From Catonia carolina (Eukaryota > Arthropoda > Insecta > Hemiptera > Achilidae), in assembly GCA_035578175.1 (NCBI GenBank), contig JAQMRL010000006.1, forward strand, positions 34,217,893 to 34,281,892: a DNA stretch of 64,000 bases, written 5' to 3'. The notes under the pieces are model-generated. The model did no database searches and was not told where the DNA came from. It worked only from the letters and a program-made list of their open reading frames with translations. Positions 34,808 to 44,530 of the stretch are shown here, in pieces. The position numbers and the translations under genes were made by a program. The stretch's first letter is position 1. Every line of letters starts with the position of its first letter.

Positions 34808-35011
34808 ACATATTACCATTAATTTACCTAAGCAAAAATTTATACTCTCCTGGCAATTTACATGTAATGTGCTGAACCATGACTGTCTGTACGATAATAT
34901 CCGTGAAATAACTTTACCGCGTGGTTGTAAAATGGAAACGATTTTATATGTACAGGCAGGTGAAGTGCCATTTATGATTAGTCTCATCCACATTGGAACA
35001 AAATACATGTT
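34808..35011 (+). CDS. Candidate internal exon, possible divergent galectin-type domain
   Basis: A pyrimidine-rich acceptor (TTTTGTTTTATTGCAG) ends at 34807 and a GTGAGT donor starts at 35012. The 204-nt interval between them is open, in phase 2 at both ends. If the donor is not used, the frame stops at 35013-35015. The translation starts HITINLPKQKFILSWQFTCN and ends GEVPFMISLIHIGTKYM. The order F/I-x-INL, a beta-rich stretch, an N near LYDNI, then GExPFxIxIxxxxxKY is how galectin carbohydrate-recognition domains read. The usual sugar-binding His, Arg and Trp are not conserved, so sugar binding is doubtful. The galectin link is my inference from the fold pattern. The exon call itself is stronger. 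Confidence 0.45.
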
Positions 35012-35015
35012 GTGA

Positions 35016-35410
35016 GTTAAAATTTTCTAGTAAGTTATTTCTTCTGTTAGTTTCTTAATTAGATTTGACAACATTTTCTTGTACATAGTGAAAATTTATG
35101 TAAAGCTAAAGAAATTAAAGGCGTCACACGTTTTTCTGTTAACGATGATTAGTAAGAAAACATTATTCGTTTGGTTTTCCTGCAAAAAGCTTTTGCTTGT
35201 ACACACCACATAATATGTATACAGAACAGCTAAAATTTTCACCACTTTCAATGTAAGCCTATAGGTATGATTATCATCGACTTGTATTCCAGTAGGTTTT
35301 ACTAACACTTTCAACAAATAAACTACATATTTTTCAATTATTTTTACCCTTAATTTCTCCTGTAGTATTGTATTAACAAATCCAAAGAAGTTTGAACCTC
35401 GTTAAATTTG
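35016..35410. other. No further exon seen; possible 3' region
   Basis: AT-rich. An AATAAA at about 35316-35321 could serve as a poly(A) signal if the upstream exon is terminal. No second exon continuing the galectin-like frame was recognised. Confidence 0.3.
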
Positions 35411-35414
35411 CTTT

Positions 35415-35670
35415 GGGGCGTATATGACGAGGTTCAAACTTCATGAAGTAACGAAATGTCGACTGTGCAACAGTGAAGAGGAGGAGTACATTGCGCACAT
35501 TTTTGAAAGGTGTCCCTATTTTGGCCTCAACAGAATGGAGACATCTGAGAAGATAGGCGTTGCACAGTGGATCGCAGAGAGTGTAGAAGCAACGATGCTG
35601 CGGGATGAGGAGAGCTGGAAGTTGGTCGCTCAGTTTGCGGTGAGGGTGGTCGGGAGACTGCGGAGGTAGG
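35415..35670 (+). mobile_element. LINE ORF2 C-terminal Cys/His domain fragment
   Basis: The open frame at 35424-35669 reads MTRFKLHEVTKCRLCNSEEE then YIAHIFERCPYFGLNR. This gives C-x2-C, then H-x4-C, the zinc-knuckle-like motif that ends ORF2 in R1 and Jockey-type LINEs (RFKLxxxxxCxxC...EHxxxxCPxF). A hydrophobic C-terminal helix follows up to a stop. GC content is well above the flanks, suggesting a younger insertion. The RT and RNase H regions are absent. Confidence 0.7.
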
Positions 35671-35934
35671 AGACATATAGAGATCAGCGGGATCGCCCTC
35701 TCCCCCAGTAAATCAATCCTGTCCCGATCTTGGAAGGTAGGTTAGGCACACTAATTCCTGAGCCGGTGATGAAAGATATGAATGAAAGTGAGAGAGTGAG
35801 TGTTGGTCAGTGACAGCGAGGGGGAATTAGGCTACGGTTCCCTTCCACGCTCCGCTGACAGTATATAAGTTTTTTAACCCGACATTTCCCTTGTATTATT
35901 ATATAAACAGTTCTGAGGGAGGTGGAGGGTTGTT
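35671..35934 (+). mobile_element. GC-rich LINE 3' untranslated region (probable)
   Basis: Continues the elevated GC of the fragment above and contains no frame. It includes a GTGAGAGAGTGAGTG tract. I infer it to be the 3' UTR of the same retrotransposon. Confidence 0.4.
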
Positions 35935-36245
35935 TGCTGATGTCGGATCAAGTGGCCAGGCGGCGGGTTTTTGGTTGGAAGGCGGTTGCGGCCTCTTTGG
36001 GGCTGGATGAGGACGCCTCAATTGAGTCCAACACTACTTCCTCCATCGTGAGGGAGTGATTATGAGTTTTTCTCGCCGCCTCGGGTAAAAAAAAGGAAGG
36101 TAGATTTCGATCAAGTGGCCAGACGACGGATCTTTAGTTAGTAGGCGGTTGTGGCCCCCTTGGAACTGGACGAGGACATCTTAATTAAGTCCATACTACT
36201 TCCCTTATAAGGGGGAGTGAACTTGAGTTTTTTCGCCGACTAAGA
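35935..36245. repeat. Tandem pair of ~150-bp GC-rich repeats
   Basis: Unit 1 (about 35940-36090) and unit 2 (about 36107-36245) share GATCAAGTGGCCAG, GGCGGTTG, CTGGACGAGGAC or CTGGATGAGGAC, AGTCCA, ACTACTTCC and a TTGAGTTTTT- or ATGAGTTTTT-type end. Unit 1 can be read as QVARRRVFGWKAVAASLGL, so the repeat may once have been coding or a structured UTR. Confidence 0.7.
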
Positions 36246-36262
36246 CACAAAAATCCAGTATA

Positions 36263-36866
36263 CAGTTGAATCTCCATCACTCAAACTAAGTAGGGAATAT
36301 AGAACTAATTCGAGTTACAGAAAATTTGAAATGCAGAACACCAAACTACGTAATAGAGAATTTTGATCAATTTTTAAAGAGGCTGTTAAACAATTAAAAA
36401 ATAATCCTGTTTTAACGCCGTTAAACAAATCCTATGCGCTGTAACTTTTGATTAGGGGAAGTAAAATTTATTGCTTGCTTTCATCACAAATCACCTTTAA
36501 ACAATTCCATGACGATTTTAAAAGTCTGCTACTGTTGGCTTTAATTTGGTATGACTATGTTGCATCGCTAATTATTGATCTGATTTTTCTCGGAGCTTAC
36601 ATCTGTGATATGAGGAGATTTTTCACTCTTACTTATTGCAGTCAATTTAATACACCTTCTTCTATTCCAGGTTACGAAAACATTTTCGTACCCCTTTGCA
36701 TTAAAAACACAAAAGAATTCGGATTAAAAAAAAAATCTCAAACAAGAAGTTAAATTACGAATATTCGAGTTATGGACGCTACTTTTAACGTAAATTAACG
36801 AGTAAATCCTGGGGAAACCAAATTTAATTCGAATTATAGAAATTCGAGTTATGAAAGTTCAACATT
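36263..36866. mobile_element. Second Tigger-like non-autonomous element
   Basis: TA precedes 36263 and follows 36866. The left end is CAGTTGAATCTCCATCACTC. The right end reverse-complemented is ATGTTGAACTTTCATAACTC. Several CGAGTTA motifs recur just inside both ends, as in Tigger elements. The 101-codon frame at 36448-36753 has no transposase motif. Confidence 0.6.
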
Positions 36867-37164
36867 ATTTAATAAGTAAACACAAAATGTACTTAGTGAT
36901 TCACTCACTCAACAGAGAATCTCTGCAATCTCAAGATCAGAAAACTTGAAATTTCTTATGCAGGTTTCATTTGGGTCATAGATGCTCATAATACAGTAAT
37001 TACTACCTCGTTTATCGGGCCTCTCTATATTCGGATGCCGGCCCAACTTGTTCGGACAAAATTTATTTCTATTCAAAAAATCGCAAAAATCTCGTAGTAT
37101 ACAGTATTTAAAAAACTCCGCAATCTGGATACAGTACATTATACCCTGTATAAACCGTAAGTTT

Positions 37165-37470
37165 TCCCGTAACAGGCAGGTGGAGTGTTAAATTATTTGC
37201 ACTCGATCTGCTAGTTCTAAAGCTACAAAAAAGTTCTATTTTTTATCACATAGTCAATTATAAGACTGAAGCATTTTAAGAACAGAAGAGGTAGAGGTGT
37301 AAAAGACTCAGTAAACTCCTCTGAACGTAATGAATTTCATTATACAGCCAGACCCTGTGGTGAATGAAATGAAGGTGTCATTTGCAGAGTGGAAAATATG
37401 AGCTTTTCAGAGGGCTGGCATGTTGATAAGCGTACTTTCCACTCAGTGAGGAAGCCACCTGTCTGTTATG
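37165..37470 (+). repeat. AAC-tailed SINE-like repeat, tail missing
   Basis: It starts AACAGGCAGGTGGAGTGTTA and contains AGCCAGACCCTGTGGTGAAT. It stops after CACTCAGTGAGGAAGC, before the tail. Confidence 0.7.
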
Positions 37471-37558
37471 GGCAGAAATACAATATCCAAACGACAAAAC
37501 ACAACTTATTCAACTAAACTTGAATGTAACTAAGCTCATCTTCAAAATATTCCAAACA

Positions 37559-37576
37559 GAATGTTCCAGAACCTTC
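37559..37576. promoter_or_regulatory. Perfect four-unit heat-shock element
   Basis: GAATGTTCCAGAACCTTC is four uninterrupted, alternating inverted nGAAn units, the ideal binding site for trimeric heat-shock factor. It lies in unique sequence between two SINE-like copies, about 1.0 kb upstream of the candidate start and 1.3 kb upstream of the signal-peptide exon at 38886. Whether it acts on that gene is inference. Confidence 0.45.
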
Positions 37577-37624
37577 CAAACAGTTAAAACAATACAAAAA
37601 ACCAACATAAGAATTTAAGTTGCC

Positions 37625-38012
37625 CATAACTGCAGGTGAAGTGTTAAATTATTTTTTGCATTTCATCTGCTAGTTCCACGGCTACCTACAAAAATAGTTC
37701 TGTTTTTTATCATATTATCAGCCAATTATGATTGAAGCGTTTATGAATAGAAGAGGTTCAGGTGTAAAAGACACTAGTTAGAATTATCTCATCAGAGAAA
37801 ATTGAAATCATTATACAGCCAGGCCCTGTGGTGAATGAAGGGTAGGTGTCATTTGTAGGATGGAAAGTAGATACTTTTCGGAGGGTCTGGTATGCTGATA
37901 AGCACACTTTTTAACTCAGTGAAGAAGGCAATTATAAACCACTACACTTCTTGTTTTACTTAGTAAAACCTCTACAGGTTCAAACCAGGCTTTCGGCTGA
38001 TGACCTGAACAA
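37625..38012 (+). repeat. AAC-tailed SINE-like repeat, near full length
   Basis: Runs from CCATAACTGCAGGTGAAGTG through CAGGCCCTGTGGTGAATGAA to GGCTGATGACCTGAACAACA. Confidence 0.75.
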
Positions 38013-38026
38013 CACAATACTTATAT

Positions 38027-38091
38027 TAGGTTATATGGTTCATTATTAGCATTGTCAAGAGAAAGTTGCGTGAGTGTTTCACACAAAATTT
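38027..38091 (+). mobile_element. Helentron-like repeat, 3'-terminal fragment
   Basis: Only the last ~65 bp: GGTTATATGGTTCATTATTA, then GTCAAGAGAAAG, a hairpin-like GCGTGAGTGTTTCACAC and a T-run. Confidence 0.65.
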
Positions 38092-38569
38092 TTTAGATTC
38101 AATTATTGTGTTTTACAGCGTGTCATATTTTATAAAGCTTTAGAAAACGGGAAGATTATGTGTATACGTTACAGAATTCATGTTTAAAATATATCGGGTT
38201 TACTTTGAGATGTAAAATAAACTGATTACTGTGTATTGTTGTTTGGACAATAAAATTCTACAGTAGTGTAGGTAAAACATTGAAAAAGTTTTTAAAAAAT
38301 GTACCTATACAATATTTTTTTAAATTTCATGCAGTAATAAAAGTTTGCCAACAAGAATTGGCCGGTATCCATCCGATGTAATTCCCTTCCCCCCACTTAT
38401 ATAACTTTTATGTACATATAGTTCAGGAAACGCATTTTGTGTACTACAACAATGCTAAGCTCATCTATTTATTTTCCAGTCTTCATAGCCAATCTCCCCC
38501 ACTCTGAGAACAAATTAGTATAGCGTAGCGTCCTGCGGCAGGAATTGAAACTACACATGGGGCTATAGA

Positions 38570-38885
38570 CATTTTAACTCAGTTGTGTGCCGGCTTTCGT
38601 TGTGGTTATGTCGTTAAAAGTTTTGTTGTTTATTTTCGTATCACTTGAAAACCGCGCGTTTTAATTAACCTTAATTAATCATATTATTGTGAAAAGTAAT
38701 ATTAATTATTAAATATAATGTTTAAAATATAATTAAAACAATATTATTATAAAAAAGGTCTCTTGACTGTATGTTTATATACTAGAATTTTATTTAAAAA
38801 TTTGAAGCAATGGTAATTTGTAAAACGATTAGAACTATTTTTGTTTAGAAATACATTTAAATAGTTTGTCATTAACGGATTCAAA
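38570..38885 (+). promoter_or_regulatory. Candidate promoter and 5' UTR of the signal-peptide gene
   Basis: AACTCAGTTGTG at about 38578-38589 contains a TCAGTT initiator typical of arthropod core promoters. A downstream GTCGT lies near the usual DPE distance but not exactly in register. No TATA box is apparent. The start site is therefore a guess; the stretch up to the ATG at 38886 would be 5' UTR. Confidence 0.25.
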
Positions 38886-38996
38886 ATGCAAGCGATTCTT
38901 GGACTTATTTTAGTGATGTTTATAAAATATTCTTATACAGAAGAAATTGGTTCACCTTTACGTATGGCCCAATGCAGAGCTGCTTGTGTACATAAG
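38886..38996 (+). CDS. First coding exon of a secreted protein (possibly anosmin-like)
   Basis: The ATG is followed by 37 codons and a GTATGA splice donor at 38997, leaving phase 0. The first ~19 residues (MQAILGLILVMFIKYSYT) form a good signal peptide: a short n-region, a hydrophobic core and polar residues before likely cleavage near EEIG. The mature start has LRMAQCRAACVHK, with two cysteines four residues apart. A hydrophobic leader followed by an RAxCxxxC-type segment, broken by an intron, resembles the start of anosmin-1 (Kallmann) proteins. These are extracellular matrix proteins with a Cys-rich, WAP and fibronectin III layout. That identity is tentative because only one short exon is visible. 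The rest of the gene must lie downstream beyond long introns and was not recognised in the window. Confidence 0.5.
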
Positions 38997-39715
38997 GTAT
39001 GATTTTAATTGATTTTTGATTATTTTTTAGGTTTCTTTACTAATTTAAAAAATAATGATCTGTAATATTTTACCGTATTCAATTCCCGTATTATTTTAAA
39101 CATTATAATTAATCATTGGATTCGTTTAAATTTCGATTGTTGAAAAAGAATAAACAAATTTTTATGTAAAAAATGTTCTGTGTGTAGTAATATTATTAAG
39201 TATTGATATTTACATAAAAAAATTTTATACGTTTTGATATCATAACTGCGTAGTATGATTTCTGTAGCTCTGTATTGGAGCACGAACTTAATTTATGGAT
39301 TTTTAAAATGTATCCGGCGTACCTTTATGTTAATCAAAATCATTTTTTGCTATAACATCCCTTCTTTTTCATTCCATAGAGTAACATCCCTTCATGTAAA
39401 TTCAGTTTGTTGTTGCAATTGATTTCCTATTTGCTGATTATACTTAAAATGTGTATTAATTTATTTTATTGATTAGATTTACTTTTGAAAATTACAGAAC
39501 TAACTATAGGCTTATAGGTCTTAAAGTAAAAATACTATATTATAACAGTATACGTATTTTATGTTTTATGAAAAACGATTTTATTTGTGTTCAGGCTGTT
39601 ATAAATGATTTGGAAATAAAATTACTATTTTGCATTATTAAAATTAAACAATTTACTGTTTAAATGTTGGATAATTAAATATTATCTTGAGATAGTTGGT
39701 ATTATGCTTCTTTTT
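38997..39715 (+). other. Probable intron start, no further exon seen
   Basis: AT-rich sequence after the donor at 38997. The 64-codon frame at 39469-39663 has no domain. Confidence 0.4.
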
Positions 39716-39890
39716 TTTTGGTTTAACGTCCGACTCTTTTGCAATTACTGCTAATGCAGACGGTGAAGGATGAAATGATTTTTTTTTGTAACGTATGAAA
39801 ATATGCCGTGCCTGAGTGGGATTCGAACCCAAGACCGCATGATGAGAGCCGAGCACATTAGCACATATGCCAATGCGGCCGGCATTATGC
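39716..39890 (-). repeat. tRNA-derived SINE
   Basis: On the minus strand the head runs GCCGGCCGCATTGGCATATG with B box TTGGGTTCGAATCCCACT, then CAGGCACGGCATATTTTC and a T/A-rich tail. The spacing between the A-like and B boxes fits a tRNA-headed SINE. Confidence 0.65.
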
Positions 39891-39909
39891 TTCTTACGAG
39901 GATGAAACT

Positions 39910-39910
<1 letters not shown>

Positions 39911-39943
<33 letters not shown>
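39911..39943. repeat. Homopolymer T tract (~33 nt)
   Basis: An uninterrupted T run, probably the poly(A) tail of a minus-strand retroelement whose body is no longer recognisable, or a product of microsatellite growth. Assembly length may be inaccurate. Confidence 0.7.
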
Positions 39944-39946
<3 letters not shown>

Positions 39947-40450
39947 TATTCATCACTAGTGTAAAAGAACTGGAGGTTTATGTACTACGAAAAAAGAAAA
40001 ATATACAACATTGTGGAAAACTTATTATGTTTAAAACAAAAATTTTAAAGACTAAATACATTAAGGTTTTTTTAAATTTATGAAGAAGTTATGTAAATAT
40101 TTTTGTTTGTTTTTGATTTATTAGGAATTTATAATAAGGTTTGCGTCCAATTAGTGTCAAAGTTCTAGGTAATTTGCGTATAAAAACATGTTTCGTATAC
40201 TAGAACATTTCTACAATTTATGTTTGTTGTATTTTTAAATGATTTATTTGTTTGAATTTCAAGTATATTGGGAAGTTATCATAATCCTCGATGTTTAAGT
40301 CCATCTAGGAACCGTGCCATTTCCACAAATTAAAAGTATCCATACGTTGTCTCTTCTGTCTTCATCTTCTAAAACTCTACGAACCCCTTCTTTCGTAAAC
40401 ATTATTAATCCGATCTTTCTGAGGCTGTTGTCCGGCGGAATGTCTTATTT

Positions 40451-41385
40451 TTACTCTCTTTTGCCTATACGAAAATATAAGTAGGAAAGTATTGTTTTCA
40501 TGTCGATTTTTCGAAATCGAGTTTTCACCGAATCTACACGTTTTCAGACCCCCTGAACCCCAACAAACATGTTTTTAGCGATTGGTCTGTCTGTGTATGA
40601 GTGTGTGTGTGCGAACAGAATATCTCAAAAACGAAACATCGTACAAAGTTGAAACTTGAAACTTAAGTTAGATACCACTGAGGACGCGACACGAACATTT
40701 TAATCAAAATCGGTCAACCGGAAGTGGTAGTTTATTCGTGACTTTTTTGCGATTTTCTCAAAAACTCCTCCTACGATTTTTTAAAAAATTCTCCTCATTT
40801 ACTCACTTTTTGTGCTCTACAAGATAGGGTAAACGCCATGTCTGCTGAAATTCTTGGGAAGGTTGTTTTCTTTTAAAAAATTTTAAGATTGCGACTTTAA
40901 TATGCATTTTAGCTCAAAAACGTATACATGTATATTAGTCTAAAAGTTGTAGAGAATTTAAAATGCTTTAATTTCAAACATTTTTTTTTGTATAACGCTT
41001 AGTTTAGCAGTAATTAGCGATTTTCTGTTTTTTTTTCTCACGAAAACGTGTAAAAATTCGATTTTTTAAAGATTTCAGCCCTAGTATGAATTTTACGACC
41101 AGAGGATGTGTAATCAAATTTATAGGAAATAAAAAGATCTACAACTTTTATTTATAGCATTTTTCTCGACGGAGTCTAGTTAAGCGTGAAAGCGTGATTT
41201 TTAAAATTTTTAAGCCAAACTGAGGTCGATTTTCATTTTGCGTTATTCACTCATGATTAAAATAAGGTTATGTTTTTAAGGTTAGTTTTTTTGTTAATTT
41301 TTAATGTTTTGTTACTAACGTTAGGTTATATTGGTCATTATTTTCATTGGCAAGAGAAAGTCGTATGAGTGTTTCACACCAGATA
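40451..41385 (+). mobile_element. Helentron-like (HINE-type) repeat, full length reference copy
   Basis: It runs from TTACTCTCTTTTGCC, through AAATCGAGTTTTCACCGAAT and a GTGTGTGTGTG tract, to ATCTGCTGA-type and ATCTACAACTTTTATTT blocks. It ends GGCAAGAGAAAG, hairpin GTATGAGTGTTTCACAC and CAGATA. At about 935 bp it is one of the most complete copies. Confidence 0.85.
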
Positions 41386-41389
41386 TTTA

Positions 41390-42135
41390 CGGTGTAGAAT
41401 CGTTAATACTACGACTAACCTTCAACTTGAAGGACCTAGAATTTCTTCTTCATGATTTTTTTTTCAGTAGCCTAGTTGATCCAGTTTTAAAGTGCTGTAT
41501 TTACTGGTTGCCTTTAAGGCCCACTAGAACGTATAACCTTATCAGGACTGCGTCGGGCACTACAAAAAAAACGGACCGATCACTACCATGCCCACTGCAA
41601 TAAACAGCGTTCTATACCCGTATACAACGCGTATGATAATCGTACCAGTTTAGTAGTTTGTTCAATCCGTTTCTTTTGGCAAGCAAAGAACTATGGAGTC
41701 TTGTATCAGGACTGGATAACAACGCGGAGCATTCGTGGTTTGGCAACGACGCGTATCGTGGACGGAGTGTACAGTCATCTTCAAAATATTCTGGCCGGAA
41801 AATTGTTGATTGAACTGGCATGGCCAGTTGATGCTACGTTGATGGCCGGTGACGGAACGATCTAATGAGTGTTCTCCGATGTTAATCTATGCAAAGAATA
41901 TTTATTTGCATCTATCGGTACGGTTACAGTCCTAATATGATACGTTCTAGTAGGCAAAGACCTTTATAAGATAAATTTACCAACTCGAGAATTTCTCAGA
42001 AAATTATGAATGCATTTATATCATAAATTTATCCATCGAGAATGAAACTCGATGACTGGTAATTTTACTTCCTCTTTTACCAAATTTGAGCTTGTTACTG
42101 ACTTCGATGGATTTAAAATATAGAAAAAAATTACT
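41390..42135. other. Unassigned, slightly GC-richer region
   Basis: Frames at 41331-41603 (partly inside the repeat) and 41612-41821 (minus) have no recognisable domain. A T-rich tract plus CAG at about 41455-41467 resembles a 3' splice site, but no supported exon follows. Confidence 0.3.
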
Positions 42136-42139
42136 ATGT

Positions 42140-42787
42140 TTACTTTCTTTTGCCCTATGTGAATATATAGGGAAGGAAAGTATTGTTTTCGTGTCGATTT
42201 TTTATCGGAAATACTCGTTTTGAGACCCCCGGAAACCACCAAAAACATATTTTTAGCGATATGTGTGTGAATAAAGTATCTCAAGAACGGAATATCGTAC
42301 GAAGTTGAAATTTGAAACGTAAGTTAGGTGACCCGACACGAATATTTTCATCAAAATCGGTAAACCAGAAATAGTAATTTTTCGTCAGATTTTTTCAAAA
42401 ACAGCTTCTAAATTTTTTAAAAATTTCGCCTCATATACTACATTTTTCATGTTCTTATGATTGGGTAAACGCCAAGTCTGGTAAATTCTGGGGAACTTTG
42501 CTCTTTTGGTAATTTTTTTTTAAGATTGCGGCGTTAATATGCATTTTAGGGCATAAACGTATATAATTAAAGTTATAGACAATTAAAAAACCTAAAACTT
42601 TTATTGGAAGCATATATTTGTACAGATTTTAGTTTAGTGTCAATCAGTGAGTTTTTGTATTTTTAAGTCCTACAGAGGTTGTTTATTTTTATTATATAAT
42701 GTCAGTCACTCGTTATTAGGTATAAATTATATTGTTCATATTTTCATTGGCAAGAGAAAGTCGTCTGAGTGTTTCAGACCAGATTTT
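42140..42787 (+). mobile_element. Helentron-like (HINE-type) repeat, internally deleted
   Basis: It starts TTACTTTCTTTTGCCC and ends GGCAAGAGAAAG, then CGTCTGAGTGTTTCAGACC. The hairpin carries a compensatory change on both arms (CTGA/TCAG), so stem pairing is kept despite divergence. Confidence 0.8.
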
Positions 42788-42789
42788 TT

Positions 42790-43225
42790 ATAACTGAATT
42801 AGTAATATTTGTATTGCATCGTATTTTTCTATTACGCGTACTTACAAATTTTGAAATAAGAATATACTTTTATTTGTTGATTTTTTTTACGTGTTTGATG
42901 ATTGTTGTGGTTCAGAATTATACACTACATTACTGTTCAGTAGTATAGGTTTAGAAAAAAAAGACAATGATTGTTGGTCTACATTTGCTGCTTGGGTACT
43001 CGGGTATGGATTATTGATATTTGTGGTTTTTATCTACGTTATGACCTCTAGATACAGTTTGTATTTTCTATATCGATATCAACAAAACAATAATATAAAA
43101 GAAGTACTATGCTTCTTTCTATTGTTTGACTTAGCATGTAGGGTCTTTCCTTGATAAAATAAACATCTAGGCTAGAAAAATGTTTTGTTCGACAAACAAA
43201 TCATTTAACCAAGATTTTTTGTTTA
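42790..43225. other. No gene supported
   Basis: The 87-codon frame at 42891-43154 contains a hydrophobic stretch. It has no splice or domain support and is AT-biased. Confidence 0.35.
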
Positions 43226-43231
43226 TTTTAA

Positions 43232-43668
43232 CCCTTTATATAGGGCAGTACTTTGGCGGAAAATATACATGTTGCAAAGTTACTAAATTTTGCTTTACAG
43301 GGACTTGAATAATAATGTATTTCTAGTGCCAGAACAGTAGGCTAAGAACTTTGTTTTTTTGTTTTTGCTAAGCCCTGGTAAGTATACTTACCAAGGAACG
43401 TTTATAGAAATGGAAATCACATAATGTTAAGTGATAAAAATGCTTATTAAAATAACTTTTAGTACTATACAACAAAAAATGTGTTGAATTTCTTATTTTA
43501 ACTTTATATTAGCATGAATGTTTGCTTTCCCGTAAAAAACTAGAATTTTCTAAGCACTGTACAAAAGTAACAACAAAACAACACGTTAGCGTACGCTGGT
43601 ATGAAGCCTTACCACGTTCGTGCAACTCACGAAGCAAATTCTCGCTGCGCGTAGCGACCATTTGCTGG
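43232..43668 (-). mobile_element. piggyBac-like MITE, truncated
   Basis: TTAA at 43228-43231 precedes CCCTTTATATAGGGC. Motifs such as GTGCCAGAACAGTA, CATGAATGTTTGCTTTCCCG and AGCGTACGCTGGTATGAA match, inverted, the element at 62852-63668. The far end is cut by a SINE-like repeat. Confidence 0.65.
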
Positions 43669-43671
43669 AGG

Positions 43672-43875
43672 AGTTTACTATGGCCTTTCTCAACGAGTGA
43701 AAAAGTATGCTTATCAGCATGCTAGGCTCTCTGAAAAGCATCTCCTTTCCGCCCTGCAAATGACACCTTTATTTCATTCTTCACAGGGCTGTTAAATTCA
43801 ATTTATTACTCTCAGAGGAGATAAGTCGGACTTATGTCATTTTACACCTCGACCTCTTCTTTGATTAAATGCTTC
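43672..43875 (-). repeat. AAC-tailed SINE-like repeat, partial
   Basis: CTTTCTCAACGAGTGAAAAA to ACACCTCGACCTCTTCTTTG matches the middle of the family in reverse. Confidence 0.65.
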
Positions 43876-44044
43876 AGTCACAAAATAAGAAAACAAATCG
43901 GAATACAAGAAATTGTAAGACCACGACGAAGATTCTGAGAGTTTATGTTAACACGTGACTAAAAAGTCTGGTTCACCGCCTCCGTGAGGCCTAGAATGCG
44001 TCTTCAAGTTAAGTAGTATTTGGCATCTCTACTGTCTATATCTC

Positions 44045-44190
44045 TATAGTGTTAAATTATTTTCACTCGATCGGCTAGTTCCAGGGCTACAAAAAAATAG
44101 TTCTGTTTCTTGTCACATGGTCAGCCAATTTAATGACAATCATTCAAGGATAGAGATAGAGATGTAAAAGACACTATAGTAGACTACTGT
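44045..44190 (+). repeat. AAC-tailed SINE-like repeat, head fragment
   Basis: GTGTTAAATTATTTTCACTC to AGAGATGTAAAAGACACTA matches the first ~140 bp of the family. Confidence 0.65.
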
Positions 44191-44530
44191 TTTTCTTAGT
44201 TGATTCCTAGAGTAAACAAGCCACCGGGCGAGTGGGACAAACAGAACAGATTGTTCAAAAAATTCTGCTTATACTTGTACTACGCCCGCTCGTACCTTTC
44301 ATGCTGTTGCATACCTTTACACGAAAAACTATTGAACCTACTATTAAATTTTAACCCCATAGATAGAATTAGTTTATGAAGAGTGGACTTACTAATGTTG
44401 GGTTAATTAGGACCATTAGTGACAACCGACAAAATCTTATTTAAAGTAGGTAACTCATTTCTAAAGGAAAATTGATGAATAAGTCTTAAAGCAGTTTTGT
44501 TGATATCAAATTTTTTCTAAAGCAGGCGTT

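Noticed and set aside
36448..36753. 101-codon frame inside the second Tigger-like element
   Set aside because: No DDE or HTH motif could be recognised; kept only as part of the element.
42891..43154. 87-codon frame with a hydrophobic stretch, possible membrane protein
   Set aside because: AT-biased, no splice or promoter context, no recognisable domain.
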